From Flavobacteriales bacterium (GTDB lineage Bacteria; Bacteroidota; Bacteroidia; Flavobacteriales_F; PHOS-HE28): DNA of 64,000 nucleotides. The position numbers and the translations under genes were made by a program. The notes under the pieces were generated by a model that did not search any database, was not told the origin of the DNA, and saw only the letters and a program-made list of their open reading frames with translations. Location: contig CP065018.1 of the NCBI GenBank assembly GCA_016700415.1, positions 62,001 through 126,000 of the forward strand, written 5' to 3'. This document shows, piece after piece, positions 17,075-25,870 of this stretch (position 1 is its first letter; the number at the start of each line of letters is the position of its first letter).

Positions 17075-18493
17075 ATGCCCGGATTCAAACGCTCTCTCAC
17101 CTTGTTGGATGCCGTGATGCTCGTTGCCGGTTCCATGATCGGCAGCGGCATCTTCATCGTCAGCGCCGACATGATGCGGCAGCTCGGTTCCCCGGCCTGG
17201 ATGCTCACCGCTTGGGTGGTGGCCGGTGTGATGACCATTCTGGCCGCACTGAGTTACGGTGAACTGGCCGCGATGATGCCCAAAGCGGGCGGGCAGTACG
17301 TCTACATCCAGCGCGCTTTCGGAAAACTGCCCGCCTTCATGTACGGGTGGACGGTCTTCACGGTGATCCAGACCGGCCTGATCGCGGCGGTGGCCGTGGC
17401 CTTCGCGAAATACACGGCGGTCTTTCTCCCGGTGCTGGGCGCGGACAATATCCTGATGGACCTCGGTTTCATGTCGGTAAGCGCGGCGCAGGTCTTCGCC
17501 ATCGCCAGCATCGTGCTGCTCACTTGGTTCAATACACGCGGAGTGCGCAACGGAAAGATCCTGCAGACCAGCTTCACCTTGGCCAAGATCATCGCGTTGC
17601 TGGGCCTGGTCGTGCTCGGGCTGTGGGTCGCCTCCGGCACGGGGGTGCTGGCGGAGAATTTCAGTGTGGGCTGGCAGGCCACCGGTCTTTCCTTGGCAGG
17701 CGACGGCACGGAGACGAGCACGTCGCTTTTCGGGGTGGCGCTGCTTTCGGCTTTCGGCGTGGCACTTGTGGGATCGCTCTTCAGCAGTGACGCATGGAAC
17801 AACGTCACCTTCATCGCGAGCGAGGTGGACCGGCCCCAGCGCAACATTCCCTTGAGCTTGCTGCTCGGTACAGGTCTGGTAACGGTGCTCTACCTCTTGG
17901 CGAATTACGCATACCTGGCATTGCTGCCTGTGGCGGAGATTCAGCATGCACCGGCTGACCGGGTGGGTGCCGCTGCGGCCGGAGTGATCTTCGGCGGAGC
18001 GGGCACGGCCATCATGGCGGCGCTCATCATGGTGAGCACCTTCGGCTGCAACAACGGCATCATCCTTTCCGGCGGTCGGCTGTACTATGCCATGGCGAAG
18101 GACGGGTTGTTCTTCAAAAAGGCGGGTGAACTGAACAAGGACGCGGTACCGGGCTTTGCATTGTGGGTGCAGTGCATCTGGGCATCGGCGCTTTGCCTGA
18201 GCGGACGGTATGGTGACCTGCTTGAGTACACCATGTTCGCTTCCTTGCTCTTCTACATCGTCACCACTCTTGGCCTGTTCCGCCTTCGTTATCGCGAACC
18301 GGAAGCCGAGCGTCCATACCGCACGTGGGGCTATCCCGTATTGCCGGCCCTATACATCGTGGCTGCCTCCGCGTTCTGCTTGAACTTGCTGTGGAGCAAA
18401 CCGCTCTATACCGGCTTGGGTCTGGGCATCGTTGCGTTGGGGGGCGTGGTGTACGCCCTGCGCCCAAAGTCCGTGGTCGCGGAGCGGGAATGA
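17075..18493 (+). CDS. APC-family amino acid permease
   Basis: A 472-residue inner-membrane transporter with about 12 helices. The opening SLTLLDAVMLVAGSMIGSGIFIVSADM is the conserved helix 1 of the amino acid-polyamine-organocation superfamily. Further family features are YGELAAMMPKAGGQYVYIQRAFG and, near the C-terminus, RLRYREPEAERPYRTWGYPVLPALYI. The substrate cannot be assigned. The start is ATG 17075 (MPGFKRSLTLLD); earlier codons are not family-like. It stands alone, divergent from the TonB receptor gene. Confidence 0.87.
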   Translation: MPGFKRSLTLLDAVMLVAGSMIGSGIFIVSADMMRQLGSPAWMLTAWVVAGVMTILAALSYGELAAMMPKAGGQYVYIQRAFGKLPAFMYGWTVFTVIQTGLIAAVAVAFAKYTAVFLPVLGADNILMDLGFMSVSAAQVFAIASIVLLTWFNTRGVRNGKILQTSFTLAKIIALLGLVVLGLWVASGTGVLAENFSVGWQATGLSLAGDGTETSTSLFGVALLSAFGVALVGSLFSSDAWNNVTFIASEVDRPQRNIPLSLLLGTGLVTVLYLLANYAYLALLPVAEIQHAPADRVGAAAAGVIFGGAGTAIMAALIMVSTFGCNNGIILSGGRLYYAMAKDGLFFKKAGELNKDAVPGFALWVQCIWASALCLSGRYGDLLEYTMFASLLFYIVTTLGLFRLRYREPEAERPYRTWGYPVLPALYIVAASAFCLNLLWSKPLYTGLGLGIVALGGVVYALRPKSVVAERE

Positions 18494-18797
18494 CGGTCGA
18501 CGTGATCGAAAGTGGATCAGCGGGCGAAGCTCCTGCATTGTTACGCACAGGCGCGGCTTGTGGAAACGCACATTGCCATACCCTTGGGGACGTGTCCCTC
18601 TCGGCAGTCGGATACCTCATACCGTTTCGCAATAAAGCTGCGTCTTAAAGAGCGAGCAGATCGGATGCAGCTAAATTGCGAACCGGTATTACGTCGCGCA
18701 GCGGATGGTACAACTGCGATCAAACCTTTTGGCACGGTCCGTGTCATACTCCCCGTAATCAAACCAACAGCCCCGTCGGCTTTATGGCGGATAGAAC
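18494..18797. other. Intergenic region
   Basis: About 300 bases between the permease and the Spy-like gene. Small frames here give Arg/Cys-rich translations that look spurious. An AT-richer patch near 18718-18770 (AAACCTTTTGGCACGG, GTCATACTCC) probably holds the promoter of the downstream gene, but it has no clear -7 box. Confidence 0.35.
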
Positions 18798-19187
18798 ATG
18801 AAACGGATGATGATCGGTATGGCTATGGCCCTCTTCACTGTGGGTGTGGCCAGTGCACAGGACATGGATAAAAGACCACCGGCAGAGCGTGCCAAGCAAC
18901 AAACGGAGCGGATGACGAAGGAACTGGGCCTCGACCCGGACCAAGCTGCCAAGGTGGAAGCGATCAACGCGAAGTATGCTGAAAAGACCGAGGCGGTGCG
19001 TGCTGAGCGCAAGGACAAGATGGCCGAGACCAAGGGCAAAGGTGCCGATTTGAACGATGCCCGTATGGCCGACCTCAAAGGTGTGCTGACACCCGAACAG
19101 TATGCCAAGTGTGAGAAGAACATGGAGGAGATGAAGGAGAAGCGGCAAGAAAAGCGCAAAGAGATGCGTGGTGCCAAAAAGGAGTGA
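18798..19187 (+). CDS. Small periplasmic Spy/CpxP-like protein
   Basis: A 129-residue exported protein with a signal peptide (MKRMMIGMAMALFTVGVASAQ). The mature part is charged and helical: PPAERAKQQTERMTKELGLDPDQAAKVEAINAKYAEK. It then has LKGVLTPEQYAKCEKN and a Lys/Glu-rich tail. The LTxxQ..K(V) plus LTPEQY pattern is that of Spy/CpxP-type periplasmic helical proteins (DUF4890-like in Bacteroidota). A paralogue lies at 22917-23303. A strong terminator follows at 19207-19240, so it is a single-gene unit. Confidence 0.78.
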   Translation: MKRMMIGMAMALFTVGVASAQDMDKRPPAERAKQQTERMTKELGLDPDQAAKVEAINAKYAEKTEAVRAERKDKMAETKGKGADLNDARMADLKGVLTPEQYAKCEKNMEEMKEKRQEKRKEMRGAKKE

Positions 19188-19206
19188 ACACCTGCACATA
19201 CGTGGT

Positions 19207-19240
19207 GAAAGCCCCGGCCGATCGAACGGCCGGGGCTTTC
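19207..19240 (+). terminator. Rho-independent terminator after the Spy-like gene
   Basis: Perfect 14-base stem GAAAGCCCCGGCCG / CGGCCGGGGCTTTC with a six-base loop, 20 bases past the stop codon. The T-run is only the TTT within the stem. Confidence 0.75.
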
Positions 19241-19344
19241 CAGTTGAAGGCGGCACCGTTCATTAGCTAGGTCAGGGCGTTTTTTCGACAAGTACTTGCG
19301 AGGCTATCTTGCATGCCGATCAAAAGCGACTTGATCCGATCAAT

Positions 19345-20757
19345 ATGCCCCTGTCCATCACCTTCCACGGCGCCGCAGGCATGGTCACCGGCAGCAAGCA
19401 CTTGCTCGAACTTCCCGATGGAAAGCGTGTGCTGTTGGATTGTGGCATGTTCCAAGGGGAAGGCCCTGCGAGCGATGCGCTGAACAGGCGTTTCGGCTTC
19501 GACCCCCAAAGCATCGATGCGCTGGTGCTCTCCCATGCGCACATCGACCACAGCGGCCTGATCCCGCGGTTGGTGGCCGAGGGTTTCCGCGGGCCCATTT
19601 TCGCTACGCCCGCCACGCTGGACCTCTGTGAGATCCTGCTCGCCGACAGTGCCTATATCCAGGAGAACGACTTTCGCTATGACGTCAAGCGTGCCAAGAA
19701 ACAGCGCCGGGCGATGACGGAGATCGGGCCGCTATACACCGCCGCGGACGTTGATGCGGCGATGACGTTGTTCAGCACGGTGCAGTACGACACGCCCACC
19801 GAGATCCTGCCCGGCCTCACGCTCACCTTCATTGATGCGGGGCACATCCTTGGTAGTGCATCGGTACATCTCACCGTGGCCGGTAGGGAAGGTGTGCGCC
19901 GGATCACCTTCAGTGGGGACGTGGGGCGCTATGTGGACCGCCTCCTGCCGGATCCCAAGCCCTTTCCACAGGCGGACGTCATCATTTGCGAAAGCACGTA
20001 CGGCGACCGCGATCACCCGGAGGCCGGGGCCACGTGGAAGGAGCTGTTGGGCCATGTGCAACGCGTGTGCGTGGAGCAACACGGCCGTTTGATCATCCCG
20101 GCCTTCAGCGTGGGGCGCACCCAGGAGATCCTCTACGCGCTGAACCACCTGTTCAACGAAGGGAAGCTGCCCCGCGTGCCCGTCTTCGTGGACAGCCCGC
20201 TCTCCATCAACGCCACCGGGATCTACCGCAAACACTCAGACCTGCTGCAAGCGGACATCCGCAAAGAGCTGGAGACAGACCCCGACCTGTTCGGCTTTCA
20301 GGGCGTGGAATTCATACGTGAGGCCTGGCGCAGCAAGGAGCTCAATACGCGGAAAGGACCGAGCATCACCATCGCGGCGAGCGGCATGATGGACGCAGGC
20401 CGCATTCGGCACCATTTGCTGCATGGCCTGCCTGATGCGAACAACGCAGTGCTCATCGTCGGCTTCTGCGCACCGGGTACCTTCGGGGAGCGCCTTTTAC
20501 AGCGACCGGAAACGGTGAAGTTGTACGGTGAGGTAGTGCCGGTCCGCGCTGCCATACTCTCTATGGACAGCTATAGCGCACATGGCGATCGCAACGAACT
20601 GCTGCGCTGGATCGCCTGCCAAGAGCCGACCTTGGTGAAGCACGTCTTCCTGGTCCATGGCTCGGACCACGCGCTGGAAGGCCTGCGGGATCGCTATGCG
20701 GAACACGGTTTCCGGGACATCCAGATCCCGGAACTGGGCCAGCGCTTCGAGGTATGA
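19345..20757 (+). CDS. MBL-fold beta-CASP RNA-processing hydrolase
   Basis: A 470-residue metallo-beta-lactamase-fold protein of the beta-CASP group (CPSF/YSH1-like RNA nucleases). Motif 2 is SHAHIDHSG (H64, H66, D68, H69), with TFSGDVGR, ESTYGDRDHP and the C-terminal SMDSYSAHGDRNEL also visible. The beta-CASP insert includes FSVGRTQEILYALN and FVDSPLSINATGIY. It is probably a zinc-dependent ribonuclease. The start is ATG 19345 (MPLSITFHGAAG), the family N-terminus. It converges with the tryptophan dioxygenase gene; the stops are three bases apart. Confidence 0.9.
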   Translation: MPLSITFHGAAGMVTGSKHLLELPDGKRVLLDCGMFQGEGPASDALNRRFGFDPQSIDALVLSHAHIDHSGLIPRLVAEGFRGPIFATPATLDLCEILLADSAYIQENDFRYDVKRAKKQRRAMTEIGPLYTAADVDAAMTLFSTVQYDTPTEILPGLTLTFIDAGHILGSASVHLTVAGREGVRRITFSGDVGRYVDRLLPDPKPFPQADVIICESTYGDRDHPEAGATWKELLGHVQRVCVEQHGRLIIPAFSVGRTQEILYALNHLFNEGKLPRVPVFVDSPLSINATGIYRKHSDLLQADIRKELETDPDLFGFQGVEFIREAWRSKELNTRKGPSITIAASGMMDAGRIRHHLLHGLPDANNAVLIVGFCAPGTFGERLLQRPETVKLYGEVVPVRAAILSMDSYSAHGDRNELLRWIACQEPTLVKHVFLVHGSDHALEGLRDRYAEHGFRDIQIPELGQRFEV

Positions 20758-20760
20758 GCC

Positions 20761-21762
20761 TCAACCCGCGAACTGCACCGCCTTCTTCAAGGCTTCAGGC
20801 AATGGCGGCAACTTCCGGCGCTCGAAGAGGAAGCTACTGAGGTCCGCGACCTCCGAGAAAACGTGGTGGCTGTCCATCGCGCCTTTCAGGTAGGATTGGC
20901 CGGTGCTGCCGCCGGTGCCCACGCGCAGGCCGATCATGCGGTGAACCATGCTGATGTGCCGCGCGCGCCACGAGGCCATCACCGTGTCGATGTCCAGCAG
21001 CGAATCCAAGAAGCGGAATGCCTGCTGGAAGATCGGCTCGTCGCGATAGAGCATGATGAAGAGCGCGCTGCGTGCTGCTGCGGGGGAGAAGTGCCGTTCC
21101 GGCGAACCGTTCACGAAGATCTTTTTCCACAGTTCCGCGTTGCCCTCCTCGCCTTTCACGAGGCTGCCCACGTACAGTTTTTCCAAGCGGCCGAAGAAGT
21201 CCGGTTCGCCGGGCCAGAAGCGTTCCTGCAGGAAAGGCATGCGCTCCAGCCATTTGTTCACCAGCTCCAGCAAAGTGGGCTCCGTCTCCAACGCTTCGAT
21301 CTGCGCCTTGTGGTCCGGCCGCAGTTGGCTGGTGTAATACTGCTTGCCGAAGCGTGCCTCCATGCGCAGGCCCAAGCGGGCCTCCAAGATCTTGAACTGC
21401 ATGCTTTGGAATCCGCTGGCGGGCCGCAGCTGGTCGCGGAAGTCCAGGAAGTCCAGCGGCGTCATCGTTTCGATGATCTCCCACTGATGCACCAGCACGT
21501 CGAGGATCGTCTTCACGCGCTGTAAGCGGTGTACGGCGATGTTCAGCTCGCCGCCGTTGTCATCCACTTTGTTATGCTTGAAGATCTCCATCACGCTGCC
21601 CACCTCGTACAGCACTTGCTTGAACCACAGCTCATACGCCTGATGGATGATGATGAAGAGCATCTCATCGTGGGCGTGCGTGCCGGCCTTGTCGCTCTCA
21701 AGCTCTTGTGCGCCGAGGATCTTCTCCAGTTGGAGGTAATCAGGATAATAGACGTTGCTCAT
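20761..21762 (-). CDS. kynA: Tryptophan 2,3-dioxygenase
   Basis: A 333-residue cytoplasmic heme enzyme that opens the indole ring of L-tryptophan to N-formylkynurenine, the first step of the kynurenine pathway. Family motifs are MLFIIIHQAYELWFKQ near the N-terminus, SGFQSMQFKILEARLGL and SWRARHISMVHRMIG with the likely heme-ligating His. It also has GTGGSTGQSYLKGAMD. The start is ATG ending at 21762 (MSNVYYPDYLQLEKIL); further upstream codons are unrelated to the family. No other kynurenine gene is in the window. Confidence 0.93.
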   Translation of the reverse strand: MSNVYYPDYLQLEKILGAQELESDKAGTHAHDEMLFIIIHQAYELWFKQVLYEVGSVMEIFKHNKVDDNGGELNIAVHRLQRVKTILDVLVHQWEIIETMTPLDFLDFRDQLRPASGFQSMQFKILEARLGLRMEARFGKQYYTSQLRPDHKAQIEALETEPTLLELVNKWLERMPFLQERFWPGEPDFFGRLEKLYVGSLVKGEEGNAELWKKIFVNGSPERHFSPAAARSALFIMLYRDEPIFQQAFRFLDSLLDIDTVMASWRARHISMVHRMIGLRVGTGGSTGQSYLKGAMDSHHVFSEVADLSSFLFERRKLPPLPEALKKAVQFAG

Positions 21763-21841
21763 GGAGTTGGATATGGGTTCCGCCAAATGTAATCGGGGGA
21801 GGTTTTCCACCCTGAAAACGGTCAAGACATTAACTTCGGGC

Positions 21842-22306
21842 ATGCGGATGAAAGGATCGATCTTCGCCATGTTGATGGTAATACAGGGAAGTATGGCATT
21901 TGGGCAATCCAGCGTGGGCGCTTTGGGCGGTGCGTCCGATGCGGCACAGCGGGTGTTCGATGGCAGGACCCAAGAACCGGTGGACACCATCATGGATGCG
22001 TCCACGGCCGAGGTGCGGCCGCAATACCCCGGCAGTGATACGGCCATGTACAGTTATCTGAGAAATTCGATCACCTTTCCGAAGGATGAAGCGGAGCAAA
22101 AACTGTCAGGAAAGGTCATTGTGCAATTCGTCATCGGCAAGGACGGGAAAGTTGATCAAGTGAAGGTCCTACGCGGTGCCGATCCAGCTTTGGATGCTGA
22201 AGCTGTGCGGGCCGTACGCGCCATGCCATCATGGACACCCGCAAGGATGAACGGCAAGCCTGTCGCCACGCGATACGTGGTGCCCATCAATTTCGTGGCC
22301 GAATGA
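21842..22306 (+). CDS. TonB C-terminal-domain protein (energy transducer-like)
   Basis: A 154-residue exported protein. An N-terminal hydrophobic signal (SIFAMLMVIQGSMAFGQ) precedes a TonB C-terminal domain (about 70-154): LSGKVIVQFVIGKDGKVDQVKVLRG, EAVRAVRAMPSWTPARMNGKPV, RYVVPINF. In place of a TonB-type membrane anchor it has a cleavable signal, as in periplasmic TonB-domain proteins of Bacteroidota. A second, related gene follows 57 bases downstream, indicating tandem duplication. Confidence 0.8.
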   Translation: MRMKGSIFAMLMVIQGSMAFGQSSVGALGGASDAAQRVFDGRTQEPVDTIMDASTAEVRPQYPGSDTAMYSYLRNSITFPKDEAEQKLSGKVIVQFVIGKDGKVDQVKVLRGADPALDAEAVRAVRAMPSWTPARMNGKPVATRYVVPINFVAE

Positions 22307-22362
22307 ACCGCGTATGTCCTTCGCATAGCGCCCGATCGTCCAACCTTAGAACACGCATAGCC

Positions 22363-22848
22363 ATGTTGAACAAAAAAGGTCCCCGATTTTCCGCACTCCG
22401 GTATGCCCTCGGCATCCCGGTGGTAGTGGCATCGTTACTTGCGGTTTCCTGCATTCAGCAGGATGCGTCGCCATCATCGCCTCCGCCACCGCCACCGGTG
22501 CCACCGATCATGGACCTGTCCGAAGTGGATGTGCCGCCGGAATTTCCGGGAGGTATGGAGGCCATGCACACCTTTATGCAGAAGTCCGTCCACTATCCGG
22601 AGCAGGCGCGGGATGAAAAGGTGCAGGGGAAGGTCTATGTACAGTTCACGGTGGACCACGATGGCAAGGTGAAGGATGTTGAGATCAAAAGAGGCATGCG
22701 CGAGGATCTGAACGAGGAGGCTTTGCGCGCAATGCGTGCCATGCCGGATTGGTCACCGGGCAGCAAGGATGGCCAAGCGGTGGCTACGAGGTTCATCATG
22801 CCCATGGAGTTCCGCTTGGACAGCACGAATTCCACCGGAAAGGACTGA
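22363..22848 (+). CDS. Lipoprotein with TonB C-terminal domain
   Basis: A 161-residue paralogue of the preceding gene. The signal ends in a lipobox, LLAVSC, followed by a Pro-rich linker (PSSPPPPPPVPP). The TonB C-terminal domain spans about 60-150: VQGKVYVQFTVDHDGKVKDVEIKRG, EALRAMRAMPDWSPGSKDGQAV. A role in energy transduction or envelope function is likely but unproven. It ends at a bidirectional terminator (22862-22900). Confidence 0.8.
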   Translation: MLNKKGPRFSALRYALGIPVVVASLLAVSCIQQDASPSSPPPPPPVPPIMDLSEVDVPPEFPGGMEAMHTFMQKSVHYPEQARDEKVQGKVYVQFTVDHDGKVKDVEIKRGMREDLNEEALRAMRAMPDWSPGSKDGQAVATRFIMPMEFRLDSTNSTGKD

Positions 22849-22861
22849 GCATGCTCTTTGA

Positions 22862-22900
22862 AAAACAAGACGGCCCGGGATCACCGGGCCGTCCTGTTTT
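22862..22900. terminator. Bidirectional terminator between convergent genes
   Basis: A 17-base stem with one mismatch (AAAACAAGACGGCCCGG / CCGGGCCGTCCTGTTTT) and a five-base loop. A's on the left and T's on the right let it serve both the TonB-domain lipoprotein gene and the converging Spy-like gene. Confidence 0.85.
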
Positions 22901-22916
22901 ATAGACCGATCGCCGG

Positions 22917-23303
22917 TCAATCCGTCGATTCCACTTCTTGTATCTCCCTGCCGTCCTCCGTGCGCTTTTCATGGCCCTTCTGCAACTCCATCCACTTTCC
23001 GTATTGCTCCGGGGTGAGGATCGCTTTCAGGTCGGCGTCCATCCTTGCGGTCAGTTTTTCTTTCTCATGGCCCCTGTTGCCAGTGGCTTCCCCGGCCTGC
23101 CGGTCGTCCAATTGCTCCGCATACTTCACGTACATCGCATTCACCTGATCCACCTGCTGAGCGTTCAGTTCGAGCTGCTTCGTCATGCGCTCCGTAGCAT
23201 GTGCTGCTCGCTCGGCGGGGGTGGGGGATTGCCCTTTTGTGCTTTGCGCGAACGCATTTCCCAGCAACAGGACGGACAGGGCGAGGGTCATCAGCAGTTT
23301 CAT
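22917..23303 (-). CDS. Small periplasmic Spy/CpxP-like protein (paralogue)
   Basis: A 128-residue exported helical protein: signal MKLLMTLALSVLLLGNAFAQ, then PAERAAHATERMTKQLELNAQQVDQVNAMYVKYAEQ and LKAILTPEQYGKWMELQ. It shares the AERA..TERMTK.L.L and LTPEQY patterns with 18798-19187. It probably acts as a periplasmic helical chaperone or stress protein. A TACCTTGG box lies about 20 bases upstream of the start. Confidence 0.75.
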   Translation of the reverse strand: MKLLMTLALSVLLLGNAFAQSTKGQSPTPAERAAHATERMTKQLELNAQQVDQVNAMYVKYAEQLDDRQAGEATGNRGHEKEKLTARMDADLKAILTPEQYGKWMELQKGHEKRTEDGREIQEVESTD

Positions 23304-23424
23304 GTGGTGGGTGTTTTATCCGACCAAGGTAAGGAGCTGGGCACCAAGGATCGGGAGTTGTGTTCACGGATGACAAGGAGGAACCATGGGATGTGTTTCC
23401 TTTGGGACCATAAACCCCGTACAC

Positions 23425-23646
23425 ATGCGATCCATCAAATACCCTGTTGCCATTGCCGCACTTGTGCTGGCGGGCCTTGGCGCCATCGGCTGCACCAATG
23501 AGAACGGCGCGGGCAGCACTTCGGACGGTACCAGCGCCGAAGGCTATGAGCTCCGATCCGAGGAGAACCTGGCCCCGCCGATGGACAGCGTGAAGTCCAC
23601 CTTGGCGGACAGCACGGCCGTGGACAGCGCCGTTAGCGGGGAGTAG
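23425..23646 (+). CDS. Small lipoprotein
   Basis: A 73-residue predicted lipoprotein: MRSIKYPVAIAALVLAGLGAIGC carries a canonical lipobox (AIGC). The rest is a Ser/Thr/Asp-rich, probably disordered tail. No family is recognised. A TTCCTTTG box at 23397-23404, one mismatch from the -7 consensus, sits 20 bases before the ATG. Confidence 0.6.
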   Translation: MRSIKYPVAIAALVLAGLGAIGCTNENGAGSTSDGTSAEGYELRSEENLAPPMDSVKSTLADSTAVDSAVSGE

Positions 23647-23755
23647 TTTCCCCGTGGAGCGGGGATGATCCTGCCGCCTTCCCGGTCCATGGGGTCATTG
23701 TGGACGCACGTGCCGTTCATAGCGGCATGGCCCGTGCTTTGTCTTTTCCGTTGCG

Positions 23756-24145
23756 ATGGAACACATGGATCGGCCAAAGAATACAGTCTCGTTGATACTG
23801 GTGGATGACGACAAGGACCTCCTTTGGCTGATGTCGCACGCATTGAGGCTCCGTGGTTTTCAAGTAGAGGCATTTGATCATGCCCCGAGCCTTGCCCAGG
23901 TCCGCGATCTACATCCATCGGTGATCCTCTTGGACGTGGAGGTCGGGGAGGAAATATGCGGGAAGATCAAGGGCGGGACGGACCCGTCACCAGTCCCGGT
24001 GATCCTTCTTTCCAGACATCCCATTGACAAGCTGCGGGAAACCGTTCTCCGCTGCGGTGCGGACAGCTACTTGATCAAGCCTTTCAATGTGGAGCGCTTG
24101 ACCCGATCGGTCCACCGGTATGCCAAGGACCGGCCGGTGGCTTAA
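23756..24145 (+). CDS. Single-domain response regulator
   Basis: A 129-residue stand-alone receiver domain. The acidic cluster is VDDDKD (17-21), the phospho-acceptor is D60 (VILLDVEVGEEIC), and the conserved Lys is in YLIKPFN. No output domain is present, so it would signal by protein contact, as CheY-like or phosphorelay proteins do. No cognate kinase is adjacent. The start is the ATG at 23756 or 23765. It converges with the nuclease gene, with a four-base gap. Confidence 0.82.
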   Translation: MEHMDRPKNTVSLILVDDDKDLLWLMSHALRLRGFQVEAFDHAPSLAQVRDLHPSVILLDVEVGEEICGKIKGGTDPSPVPVILLSRHPIDKLRETVLRCGADSYLIKPFNVERLTRSVHRYAKDRPVA

Positions 24146-24149
24146 GCTG

Positions 24150-24917
24150 CTATCCGAAGATCGCGTTCAGCAAGCATGCCAATCGGACCCCGCCCTTCAG
24201 CAATTGCTGCTGCACCAACGGCCAGTTCAGGTATTGATACTCATAGCCGAGCTTGTCCCCGGCCTGAAGGTCATAGATCTGCGGCCGATAGGCCAGATTC
24301 TCCTGTGCCCAGTCCACAGCGGTGCCGCGCGACCAATCCCGCAATTGCTCCTTGCTCACGTGGTCGATGCTGCAGGCGAGTTCCGTGTAGCTCAGGTCGT
24401 TCGTATCGATCATTCCGCTGTCCCACACGCGGTGCAAGTTGCTTCCCTTGCTGAACCATTGCACTTGCACGGTGTTGCCGCCCTTGTCATCCCCACGGCC
24501 CACGTGCAGCGGCTGGTGGAGATCGCCAACAAGATGGATCAACACCTTCAGGCAGAACAATTGACGGGCGGGGGATAGCGTATCACTCTTCAGCTTGGCC
24601 ACCATGCGCTCGATCGCCTCGATGGCATCTCCGTCCGGGTTTTTCTCTGCAGCGGCGTAGGTGCTTCCGTCGGGTATGGTCACCCAGTGCCAATCGCGCA
24701 TATGGTCGTACGCGTGGTCGCTGCGCACCTCGTCCATCCAGGTGGCGGCGGTCGCCATGGATCCCTCGCCCAAGATCCGGTGTACCGCCTTGCGGGCCTT
24801 CCGTGAAAGGTGGTCCTCCGCGATGGCGCCCACCACGCGGTGGCCGGTGGCTCCCCATGCGAAAGCCGGAACAGGTTGGAGCAGAAGGACAGGCAGAAGT
24901 GCTTTAAGCAATTTCAT
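24150..24917 (-). CDS. S1/P1-type zinc nuclease
   Basis: A 255-residue exported nuclease. The signal peptide ends PAFA, which makes the mature N-terminus WGATGHRVVG, the Trp1 zinc ligand typical of S1/P1 nucleases. Other metal ligands appear in WMDEVRSDHAYDHM, the HLVGDLHQPLHVG helix and the DDKGGNTVQVQWF segment. The enzyme would degrade single-stranded nucleic acid outside the cytoplasm. Its length is normal for the family. Confidence 0.9.
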   Translation of the reverse strand: MKLLKALLPVLLLQPVPAFAWGATGHRVVGAIAEDHLSRKARKAVHRILGEGSMATAATWMDEVRSDHAYDHMRDWHWVTIPDGSTYAAAEKNPDGDAIEAIERMVAKLKSDTLSPARQLFCLKVLIHLVGDLHQPLHVGRGDDKGGNTVQVQWFSKGSNLHRVWDSGMIDTNDLSYTELACSIDHVSKEQLRDWSRGTAVDWAQENLAYRPQIYDLQAGDKLGYEYQYLNWPLVQQQLLKGGVRLACLLNAIFG

Positions 24918-25133
24918 GGTGCAATATCACATGCAAACGTACATGGCCGGATCTTAGACACACCAGAGGGGTGCACGCAGCGTATGAATACCGCCGGTCG
25001 AGGGCCGGAAACGAAGTTGCAAGCTTGTTCACCATGGGCCGGACCCGAATCGGACGGTCGGCGGCCAAGGACTCCTTGGCTTCATGGCACGTTCGTACCG
25101 ATGGTGCGATTTAAGGGCGCGGTCTGCTTCGTT

Positions 25134-25442
25134 CTATTTCTTCAGTAAGTCACCAGGTCCGCTGGTCACCGGCGGCTGCATGCTATCGGGTATCCGGATG
25201 GAAAATAGCGGGCTGTCTTTGCCATGACGGTACTGCAGTTCGATGAAGCGGTACAGGTCATGGTCGTAGATGGCATAATAGAAGGGGATCAATTCCTTGC
25301 GGATGATGATGGTGGAGGTACGTGAGCATGGGGGGCGCGACGGCACGGGACGCGATCGTTCGAGAAAACGCTGGAGCAATTCCTGTTCAAGTTCAGGGTC
25401 GCGTCGCTCCAATGAGGTTCGGCCGGTGTTCTGTTCTTCCAT
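25134..25442 (-). CDS. Hypothetical protein
   Basis: A possible 101-residue protein starting MEEQNTGRTSLERRDPELEQELL. The C-terminal half (RKELIPFYYAIYDHDLYRFIELQYRHG) looks like real helical protein, whereas the frame upstream of the chosen ATG is Ser/Arg-rich and unconvincing. No signal peptide or known domain is seen. It could be a remnant of a longer gene. Confidence 0.35.
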   Translation of the reverse strand: MEEQNTGRTSLERRDPELEQELLQRFLERSRPVPSRPPCSRTSTIIIRKELIPFYYAIYDHDLYRFIELQYRHGKDSPLFSIRIPDSMQPPVTSGPGDLLKK

Positions 25443-25716
25443 TTCGGACTGGTCGCTTCTTGCATCACACGCTGTGGTGCCTCTTGTCGATCGGAATAGC
25501 GAAGTGGGTGCCATGGGGGAACGAAAGGACCCCGTTCGTGAGTTCACCCGAAAGGACGATGTGATCCCAGAGAGATAGGAACGCCCCATGTGCGCCTGCA
25601 TGGGCATGGGTCCGGCCAGTGCCGCATCACCGGACATGATCTTGGGATGCTCGCACTCGGTGCAGGCCCCTGTAGTCCGCCATGGCGTGCAGCTATTTCC
25701 CCATCATCAGGAAGGA

Positions 25717-25851
25717 ATGCCCATGTTCTTCATCATCGGTGTATTGCTGATCGTGGGGGCGATCATTGCGGTGTACGCGTACCGACACTACAATAGTCCG
25801 GAGAGCATCCAGCCCGTGCCGGAGCAGCAGGCCATGCCGTTGACACTGTGA
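25717..25851 (+). CDS. Small single-span membrane protein
   Basis: A possible 44-residue protein: MPMFFIIGVLLIVGAIIAVYAYRHYNS is a convincing membrane helix followed by a short polar, Pro/Gln-rich tail. No family is recognised. A longer frame exists upstream, but its translation is not protein-like. Confidence 0.4.
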   Translation: MPMFFIIGVLLIVGAIIAVYAYRHYNSPESIQPVPEQQAMPLTL

Positions 25852-25870
25852 TCCGGTAGGTGTTGGAAGG

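Noticed and set aside
25297..25578. Plus-strand frame over the hypothetical gene at 25134-25442
   Set aside because: Arg/Ser-rich translation with no recognisable features; the minus-strand frame is somewhat more protein-like, though also uncertain.
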